A program made the translations under genes and the position numbers. DNA of 8,310 nucleotides from Acidobacteriota bacterium (lineage in GTDB: Bacteria > Acidobacteriota > Vicinamibacteria > Vicinamibacterales > JAFNAJ01). Shown here in pieces: positions 1-7,100 of this stretch (the first letter of the stretch is position 1; each line of letters begins with the position of its first letter). The notes under the pieces are model-generated. The model saw nothing but the letters and a program-made list of their open reading frames with translations. It was not told the origin of the DNA and searched no databases. Location: positions 1 to 8,310 of the forward strand of contig JAFNAJ010000097.1 in the NCBI GenBank assembly GCA_017860085.1. Reading direction: 5' to 3'.

Positions 1-433
1 CATTCCGCGCACGCCGCGCACGATCCTCATCGTCGCGCTCACCGTGGCCGCTCTGTTGCCGCCGGCCATCGCGTCCATTCAGTATCTGCGCGACCTGGGG
101 AGACCCACGACGTCGGAACAGGCCTATGCGTGGTTGCTGACCCACGCACCGACACAGGCGCGGGTCGTCGTCGAACGATATGGCGTGATGCCGCCGACAT
201 CGAAGTTCCGCGTGGACCACGTCCCCAACGCCACCCGGCTGGACCTCGACGCGCTGCGAGCGGACAAAGACGTGTACCTCGTGCTCAACAGCGTGGCCCT
301 GGACGCGCCCCAGGCGCACCCGCGCGCCTACCAGGCCTATCGCGCCCTGCTCGAGGCCTGCCCCGAGCTCACGCGGTTCGCACCCGGTGGCCGCACCGTG
401 GGACCGACGCTGGTCATCCTGAAGGTGCAGTAG
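1..433 (+). CDS. C-terminal part of an integral membrane glycosyltransferase (GT39/ArnT-like), 5' partial
   Basis: The reading frame is open from base 2 and ends at TAG 431-433, giving 143 visible residues; the true start lies before the window. The fragment opens with one hydrophobic segment (about residues 8-25, TILIVALTVAALLPPAIAS), which looks like the last transmembrane helix. A soluble tail of about 115 residues follows. The tail resembles the extracytoplasmic C-terminus of polyprenol-phosphate-sugar dependent GT39 enzymes: an alpha-helical start (SEQAYAWLLTHAPTQARVVVE), a central DLDALRADKDVYLVLNS strand, a helix YQAYRALLEACPEL and a last strand GPTLVILKV. Such enzymes move a sugar from a lipid carrier to an acceptor on the outer face of the inner membrane. 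The catalytic N-terminal loops are outside the window, so the donor and acceptor cannot be named. An O-antigen/PMT-type membrane protein of another GT-C family is the main alternative. It is convergent with the operon and separated from it by 5 bases. Confidence 0.62.
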   Translation, partial: IPRTPRTILIVALTVAALLPPAIASIQYLRDLGRPTTSEQAYAWLLTHAPTQARVVVERYGVMPPTSKFRVDHVPNATRLDLDALRADKDVYLVLNSVALDAPQAHPRAYQAYRALLEACPELTRFAPGGRTVGPTLVILKVQ

Positions 434-438
434 CACAC

Positions 439-1179
439 CTACCGGGGCCCGGGCTGGACCTCGGACGCCGACAGCAGCCGGATGCGCGCCCGTCGCCTCA
501 GCGCCTGCAGCCAGTCGGCGACGAGCGTCGTCCTGCGGGCTGCGGCCAGCTTCTGCTGGATGGCGTCCTCGACGTCGGCAAGCGGTCGGCGTGTACCCCC
601 ACTCGTGAATTCCTCAGGGTGGTCGGCGTAGTAGGTCTGGACCTCGTCGCTGGTCGGTTGGGCCATCGCGTTGAAACGCTGTTCGAGGTACCGCTCGAGG
701 CGGATCTGGTCGCGCAACCACCCCTGCAGTGCCGCCTCTGGAACACCCGTCTGCTCGAGCACGCTCGTCACGATTTCGGTCCCGAGTTGCGTGCGGATGG
801 CGTTGAAACGCCCTTCGACCGCCGCCTCCTCGGGTTCGCCGGGCCCAAACCGATCGACCTCGTCGAGCATCAACGCGCGATCGACGAGCGCCGCTACCGT
901 CTCGCTCTCCTGGCTGCCCGGCGGCAGATCGACAAGCCGCAGCCCGCTGGCCAGACGCACGTCGGAGTCGAGGATGGGGCGGCTGCCCACCACCGCCACG
1001 AGTCGGTCGAGCAGTTCCGCCTGCACGCCGCTGCCACTCACCCACGCGCCGAGCATCGCGATGACGATCGCGGCAAGTCGCCATCGGCCAATGGGCGTCC
1101 AGCGTCGGCGCGAGCCGATGCATGACGCCGAACGCCGTGTGCGGGCAGCTGATCGCACCATCACCGTCGTAGGCTCCAC
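439..1179 (-). CDS. Exported SurA-like periplasmic chaperone lacking a parvulin PPIase domain
   Basis: Up to 246 residues. A basic N-region is followed by a hydrophobic core (about 35-48, LAAIVIAMLGAWV) and a likely signal peptidase I site after VQA (residue 54), so the mature protein should be periplasmic. The mature start, LLDRLVAVVGSRPILDSDV, matches the SurA N-domain opening strand and helix (LDRIVAVVN..VI..SDL). Helices rich in charged residues follow: VAALVDRALMLDE, AAVEGRFNAIRTQLG and LQGWLRDQIRLERYLEQRF. Then comes SDEVQTYYADHPEEF, where SurA/PrsA proteins normally enter the parvulin domain. Here that domain is absent and the chain goes straight into the closing helix LADVEDAIQQKLAAARR and WLQALRRRARIRLL, the usual SurA C-terminal helix and strand. 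It therefore looks like the chaperone core only. Likely role: holding unfolded outer-membrane proteins for the Omp85 protein encoded just upstream. Three starts are possible: GTG 1179 directly abutting the upstream stop, GTG 1164 (GGAG 9 bases upstream) and ATG 1161. Confidence 0.78.
   Translation of the reverse strand: MEPTTVMVRSAARTRRSASCIGSRRRWTPIGRWRLAAIVIAMLGAWVSGSGVQAELLDRLVAVVGSRPILDSDVRLASGLRLVDLPPGSQESETVAALVDRALMLDEVDRFGPGEPEEAAVEGRFNAIRTQLGTEIVTSVLEQTGVPEAALQGWLRDQIRLERYLEQRFNAMAQPTSDEVQTYYADHPEEFTSGGTRRPLADVEDAIQQKLAAARRTTLVADWLQALRRRARIRLLSASEVQPGPR
1174..1177 (-). promoter_or_regulatory. Candidate ribosome binding site for the SurA-like gene
   Basis: GGAG on the minus strand lies 9 bases before GTG 1164 and 12 before ATG 1161, just after the Omp85 stop codon. 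It favours a start six or seven codons inside the longest frame. The rival is GTG 1179, which abuts the upstream TAG and has only a weak AGG (1188-1190) 8 bases before it. Confidence 0.4.
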
Positions 1180-4107
1180 CTAGAATGCCTGGCCGAGGCT
1201 GATGTAGAACTCCGGCCGGCTCTCGCGCGATCCGTCCGCGAACGTGCGCGGCGCCAGCTTGAAGCCGAGGTCGGCGCGAATGGGGCCGATCGGCGATTTG
1301 TAGCGCAGGCCAAACCCGGCCGTTGGCTTGATCTTGCCGAAATCGAACTCCTCGACGGAGGCAAACACGTTGCCGGCGTCGACGAACGCCACCGCCCCCA
1401 GGGCTCGCCACACCGGGACTCGCAACTCGGCGTTGAAGACCACCACGGCGTTGCCGCCCAGCGGAAAGCCGTTCTCGTCGAGCGTCGGCAGGTCGCCGAG
1501 CCGATCGAGCGCGTATCCGCGCACCGTCGTATCGCCACCGGTGAAGAAGCGCTCGCTCGCGGGCAACTCCGTGACCGGCACCTCGATTGGTTCGCCGGCG
1601 GGTCCGAGCACCGGGTTGCCGCCTTCGTCGTACACGGACACGTTCCCGAGTCCCGTGGCGAGGCCCACACGCACCCCTGACGCAAACACGAGGCGGTCCG
1701 CTCCCGGCACGCGCCGGTAGAGAAAGCCCTGGAGCAACGTCTTCGCGTAGCCGACCTGCGATCCGATCGCCTGGAGCGCGAGTTCTGCCTCGCCGCTGAG
1801 GAGCGCGCCCGACATCGGGTCGAGCTTGTCCGGGCGCGTGTCGCGGAACACGATGCCCGAGAACGACGAGATCCGGACCTTCGGATACAAGCGGTCGATC
1901 AGCGGTTCGTCGGCCGGGTCGTATCGCTCATTGAACCGCGACGTGTTCGAGTACACGTACCGGCCAATCAGCGTCGTCGTGTCCGACAGGTGCCGCGAGA
2001 GGTCGGCGCTCACCCCTCGCCGCCTGAAATCGAACGACGTCCGGACGCCCTGCTCGAGCAACCCCACCACCTGGAGGTCGGTGCGCCACTCGAGAAACCT
2101 CGGTTCGAGGTAGGTCGCCAGCACGCGGTAGTCTGCGAAGCCATAGCCGCCGATATCGCCCGTCGTGCCCCCGGAGTCCTTGCGGCGCAGGCCCACGCGG
2201 CTGAAGAGGCGGATGCTGCGGTTCTTCCCCCAGAGGTTGCGTCGGCCGATTTCGAAGAACCCGCGGGGCGACCACTCGAAGCGCTCGACCGCGGGCGCAT
2301 CCGGCGTCTCGCCGGAAATCAGCCGGCGCCCCCCTTCGAGTCCGGCGCCGTACCCAATCGTGGTGACCGGCGCTTCCTCGACGCGAATGATGAGGTCGCG
2401 CGTCAGTCCGCCAGACTGCGTGACCTCGTCAGCGCGGACACGCTTGAAAAGCCCGAGGCTGCTGAGACGCCGCTGCACCTCGCTCGTCAACTCGAGCCCC
2501 GCAGGCGAGCCTGGCTGGACGCCGGCTTCACCGAGGATGGTGGCCGTGCTCGTGCGCGTGTTACCCACGACGAGCACGTGATCGATGCGGGCCTGCAGGC
2601 CTTCCTCGATCGTGTAGACGACGTCGGCCAGGGAGCGGTCGTCCGTGTAGGCCACCGCCACGTCCACGGCCGCGTCGCGGTACCCGCGATTCAGGTAGGC
2701 CAGCAGCACCTCGCTGCGATCCGTCGCCAGCGCCGGCTCCCAGTACGGCTCCCCCGGCTTGAGACGCATCGCCTGGCGCAGCACACCCTCGGGCATGGAC
2801 GCGAGTCCCTTCAAGGCGATTGCGCCGACCCTCGTCTGTGGCCCCGGCGTCACCGTCAAGCGGATGGCGGCAGGTCCCTCGGCCACGCCAGAACGCGCGG
2901 CGGGGACGACCGTCGCGTCGACGGTGGCGCGTGTGTGACCACGCTGCAGGTAGAGGGCCCTGACGGCCCGCACGTCGACGTCGAGATCGGCCTGCACGAA
3001 TGGTTGCCCGACCTCGGTCCTCAGCAGGCTCAGCACGCCGGCGCGCTCGCCCTCGGGAATTCCATCGATGTCGATTGCCGAGACCGTGTAGAGCCGGCCA
3101 CGCTGAACCTCGAACACGACGTGGAGTTGGTCGGCCTCCTCGACTCGACGGTACGTCACCGAGGCGTCGGCGTAGCCCTGGCTTCGGAGGTACTCCTCGA
3201 CACGGCGCTTCGAGTCCTCGAGGAGATCCTCGTCGGCTGTGCGTTCGCGCGCGATGGGCACGAGGTCGCTCTCACGGTTCCCCGGGATGTCGTCGCCCTC
3301 GAACGTGAGGTCGACCGTGGGCCCTGGCTGCACCTGGATCTCGACATCCACGATGGCGCCAGCCTCTCGCGGGGAAAGGGCATGGCGGATCTCCGCCTGG
3401 TAGTGACCGTCGCCCTCGAGCCTGCGCAGCGCCTTCTGGACGCGGCGGTCGAACCGCTCGCGGTCCCAGACTTCGCCGGGTGCGAGGCCAAGGTCGGCCA
3501 CCCAGGTGGACTGCGTGGCCGCGGGCACCCCCCGAACGTCAACCCGTCCGATGCGCGCGCGAGGACCGGCCTCGACGGTGAACACGACCGCCGCCGTGCC
3601 ATCGACAGCCTCGACGGCGCCGGCCACCTGCGCGTTCAGGAACCCTGCGTCACCGAGTCGTCCTTCGAGGTGGCCGGCCGCCTCATCGACGCGGGCGGTG
3701 GCCGGCACGCGACCGTATCGCTCCTCGAGCGCGCGGCGCAGGGTGCGGGCCGACAGGCCGAGGCTGCCCCGGAAGATCGTCCGACGAGGATTCAGGGCGG
3801 CGGTCAGCCGGTAGACGAGCGCGACGCCGTCGCCGGCGCGGGTCGCATGCGCCTCGATCCGATCGTACACGTCGAGCCTGAACAGGTGGACGAGCGACTC
3901 GCGCAGGTCGATCATCGACAGCGGGGTGCCGGGCCGCGTCTCGATCAAGGCCAGCGTCTGCGGGTTGGTGACCGGTTGCCCGTCCACGTCCACGCGGACG
4001 GTGTCGATGCGCGCGCCCACGTAGCGCTCACCCTGCGCGGCGGCCACGCTGGCGCCCAGGTGGCCTGTCGCGAGGATCACCGTGAGGGCCACCGCGCGTC
4101 GCACCAT
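1180..4107 (-). CDS. BamA/TamA family (Omp85) outer-membrane protein with seven predicted POTRA domains
   Basis: 975 residues from ATG 4107-4105. I chose this start because it overlaps the tamB stop (TGATG) and immediately begins a good signal peptide (MVRRAVALTVILATG..., cleavage near residue 24, VAAA|QG). An upstream in-frame start at 4173 would add 22 residues that spoil the signal. POTRA-like beta-alpha-alpha-beta-beta units are readable at about 30-103, 104-181, 182-263, 264-338, 339-424, 425-504 and 505-579; the last has the typical IDHVLVVGNTRTSTATI opening. The 16-strand barrel spans about 580-975, with the substrate-lock loop motif VRGY at 862-865 inside FFTGGDTTVRGY, then FVDAGNVF and a terminal phenylalanine (SLGQAF). 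E. coli BamA has five POTRAs and TamA three, so neither fits cleanly. Omp85 proteins insert beta-barrels into the outer membrane. The position next to tamB suggests a TamA-like partner role, but it could equally be the cell's general BamA. No symbol is given for that reason. Confidence 0.95.
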   Translation of the reverse strand: MVRRAVALTVILATGHLGASVAAAQGERYVGARIDTVRVDVDGQPVTNPQTLALIETRPGTPLSMIDLRESLVHLFRLDVYDRIEAHATRAGDGVALVYRLTAALNPRRTIFRGSLGLSARTLRRALEERYGRVPATARVDEAAGHLEGRLGDAGFLNAQVAGAVEAVDGTAAVVFTVEAGPRARIGRVDVRGVPAATQSTWVADLGLAPGEVWDRERFDRRVQKALRRLEGDGHYQAEIRHALSPREAGAIVDVEIQVQPGPTVDLTFEGDDIPGNRESDLVPIARERTADEDLLEDSKRRVEEYLRSQGYADASVTYRRVEEADQLHVVFEVQRGRLYTVSAIDIDGIPEGERAGVLSLLRTEVGQPFVQADLDVDVRAVRALYLQRGHTRATVDATVVPAARSGVAEGPAAIRLTVTPGPQTRVGAIALKGLASMPEGVLRQAMRLKPGEPYWEPALATDRSEVLLAYLNRGYRDAAVDVAVAYTDDRSLADVVYTIEEGLQARIDHVLVVGNTRTSTATILGEAGVQPGSPAGLELTSEVQRRLSSLGLFKRVRADEVTQSGGLTRDLIIRVEEAPVTTIGYGAGLEGGRRLISGETPDAPAVERFEWSPRGFFEIGRRNLWGKNRSIRLFSRVGLRRKDSGGTTGDIGGYGFADYRVLATYLEPRFLEWRTDLQVVGLLEQGVRTSFDFRRRGVSADLSRHLSDTTTLIGRYVYSNTSRFNERYDPADEPLIDRLYPKVRISSFSGIVFRDTRPDKLDPMSGALLSGEAELALQAIGSQVGYAKTLLQGFLYRRVPGADRLVFASGVRVGLATGLGNVSVYDEGGNPVLGPAGEPIEVPVTELPASERFFTGGDTTVRGYALDRLGDLPTLDENGFPLGGNAVVVFNAELRVPVWRALGAVAFVDAGNVFASVEEFDFGKIKPTAGFGLRYKSPIGPIRADLGFKLAPRTFADGSRESRPEFYISLGQAF

Positions 4108-7100
4108 CAGAACACGTGCCTCACGCGGAAGTTCACCGAGTAGCTGCGGTCTTCGTTCTGCGAGACGAGCCACGAGATCCGCTCGCTCTGCGTGAATTCG
4201 ACGAGGATGATCTGGTCGCGGGTCGACGCGTTGAGCACCCGGGAGTAGGTCAGGTACAGCCTGTCCGAGACCCGCTTGCCCAGCGTCAGCCTCGCGGCTG
4301 GCGTCAGCCGTGTCGACTCGTCGGTCGACGACCCGGACAGCGACGGTGTGATCTGCACCGAATCGACGCCCAGGGTCTGCTCGACGACGCGCCCCACCTC
4401 CGAGGAAATCGGGCTGGCCAGCAGACGCGCCGCCCGGGCTGCCACCAGGTCCTGCTCGCGGCGGTTGGGCGACCGCAGGGCGCCGATCTCGGCATCCTGC
4501 AGGTTCTGCGAGTCGCCGAACAGAAGCGACACGATGTCGACGGTGGAGAGCGGCGGATCCGAGCTGAGGTCGAACGCCATCCGATTGGGCGTGCCGGAGG
4601 CTCGGAAGACCACCTGGTACACCTGGCCCGGAGCCCTCACCCGCGTTTCGGCTTCGACGTCGAAGAACGGCTCGATTCTCGACGGGTTGGCGAAGTCGAT
4701 GACCCCTCTCGTGACGTCGTATCGATTGCCTTCGACAAAGACCTGTCCGCGATCCACCTCGACGCGACCGAAGAGCAGCGGGCGATCGTAGGTGCCCCTC
4801 AGCGTCAGCTCGGCGCTCGACACGAGGCGCGTCAGCCGGCCCTCGATGCGGAGCGTCGACGGCGCCACGATGCGCACGTCGAAACGGACAGGAAACGCCG
4901 AGGGTGGTGCGACCGCGGCCCCCGCCGTGTCGCCGCCGGCCAAGGTTGCGAACTCGAAGAGCCCGGCGCTCGTGTCGTCGAGCGGGCCGCCCCAGGTGGC
5001 GCTCTTGATCTCGACGGTGCCGGCCAGCACGGGGGCGCCCATCGGCCCCCGCAGCGCGAGGTCCGCATCGACGACCGAACGGAAGCCAGCCGGGTACCGC
5101 AGCCGCATGCCCGTCCCGACGGCCGACACGCTGAACTCCGCGGGGTTGAAGCCTCGGAACCCAACCCGTCCACCGAACTCCACGTCGCCGCCGCCGAGCC
5201 GTGCCCGGAGCCCATCGAGTCGAATGCCGTCCTGATCGAACCTGACCTCGCCGGTCACGGCATCGAGCGCGTGCGGCAGCGAGAAGTGACGCAGCCTGCC
5301 GCCGGTGATGGTCGCGCCGCCGTAGAGGATGGGGCGCTCGAAGGTACCGCGCAGGTCAACCTGCAGCTCGGCCGCGCCCGAGCTGCGGATGTCCCGAAAG
5401 AAGCCCTGCAGGATGCCGAGGTTCGCGTCCCCAAGCCCGCGGAGCGCGATGCGCCGCTGGTCGAGGTCGATGTCGCCGAACATCTCGAACTGCGTGCCTT
5501 CGCCCACCACTCGCAGGCGCTCGACCCGCACGCGCTGGTCCTCGAGCACCAGCTGGATGGCGCCGTCGTTTCGCATGCGGTAGTCGACGAGTCGAAGCTC
5601 GGCCTGCTCGAGCCGGGCCGCGGCCCGGAGCGTCTCGGGAACCGACGGATCGCCGAACACCCGCAGCGTGCCGCTGGCGATCAAGGTCGTCAACGGCGAG
5701 AGCTTCGGCCGGAACGCCCGGACGTAAGGGTCGAGCGACGTGTCGGTGAACCGGAGCGTGAGGTCGGCCTGTCCACCCTCCTCGAGGTCGATACGTCCTC
5801 CGCCGGAAACGGCGAGGCGTGGAGAGGCCGCCTCGAGCTGATCGACGGTGAGCTGCTTCCCGCGCACGATGAGGCGCCCGGTCACCTGGCCAATGCCCTC
5901 GTCGGCGATGAACAGGTCCTCGACCCGCCCGCGGACCTCGTAGCGCGGAGCGTCGAAGGTGCCCGCACCCGACGCGGTGAACTGCAACGTGCCGGAGAAC
6001 GGCGCGCGCGGATACGCCACCGAGACGATGCTCTCGACGGGCACGCGCTGACCGAGAGCATTGAACGAGTAGGTGCCCTCCCACCCGACGAGGGCCGCGC
6101 CCGTCACGGTCCCCGAGCTCTTGCTGATCTCGAGACCGTCGAGGCGGATGCCTTCCGCGTCGAACCGCACGCCGGCCCGGGCCGACTCGAAGGGCTCGCC
6201 GTACGCCACGGCCTCCTCGAGGACGACGCGACCGAAACCCTGTGGGCGCTCGTACCGATCGTAGACGTGGAATTCGCCGGAGAGCGCGCCGGTCACTGGG
6301 TAGTCGTCGAGGACGAAGGCGTGTCGGAGGTCGGTCACGGGCCAGCGCTCGACACGGACGCGGGCATTGATCTCCTCTCCCCCGTCACGCCGGGGATACC
6401 CGAGCGAGAAGCGGCCGGTCACGTCGATGTGCGAATCCGCCGAACGGGCGAGACCGTCCGTGACGTCCACATACGCGTTCTCCACGACGATGTTGCCCTC
6501 GGCGTGGCCCCAGACGACATCGAAGGCGCGCGTGGCGTCGGACACGAATCGGCCCTCGACGCGCGGCCGGCTGAAGTCGCCCGTCATGGTGCCGTTGAAG
6601 GTGCCGAAGCCGCCGATGGGCACCGCGCGAGACGGGGCGCCGAACACCGTCAGGATGGCCGCCAGCACGCGATCGCTTTCCTGCCAGTCGCGACTGGCCA
6701 CCTGAAACGGGATGCGCGAGTCCCTGCCCCACCGCGTGCGTCCTTCGAACGCGACGTAGGAGCCGGGGGACGCCGCCCACCCGGGCTCGATCTCGACCCA
6801 TTCGGGTCCGTAGCGATATCGCAGGCCTCCGCCGACAGGCAGGTAGCCCCTGAGGGGTGTCTTGTCGAAGACCGTCGTCTCCGGAGGCCCCTCGAGCGGC
6901 CCTGCCCTCAGTTCGTCCGGGATTGTGGCGCCCATCAACGGGGTGCCGGGTGGCGGATCGGCGCGGACCCAGCCGTCGCCGCGGCGGTCGACGAAGCGCC
7001 CGAGCGGCCACTCGAGCAGGTTCTGGCCCGTCGCGCGCCCAGCCAGGCGGAGTCCCTGCAACTCGAGGAAGTCGGTGAGCCGAGCGAGGTCGACCGACTC

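Noticed and set aside
441..456. GC-rich partial palindrome near the convergent stops, considered as a bidirectional terminator
   Set aside because: The stem is short, lies inside the coding end of the SurA-like gene and is not followed by a T-tract on either strand.
130..1125. 331-codon plus-strand frame overlapping the glycosyltransferase end and the SurA-like gene
   Set aside because: It straddles two genes that have better evidence in other frames, and its R/P/G/A-rich product has no fold-like pattern.
614..1411. 265-codon minus-strand frame
   Set aside because: It crosses from the Omp85 barrel end into the SurA-like gene in an alternative frame; the true frames show continuous motifs across both, so this is a shadow and not a frameshifted fusion.
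1990..4143. 717-codon open frame on the plus strand
   Set aside because: Antisense to the POTRA region of the Omp85 gene, with the same mirror composition, no recognisable domain and no supporting start context.
4108..4173. Upstream extension of the Omp85 protein to an in-frame start at 4173
   Set aside because: It would overlap tamB by 67 bases and put 22 charged residues before a well-formed signal peptide. The TGATG junction at 4107 is the better start.
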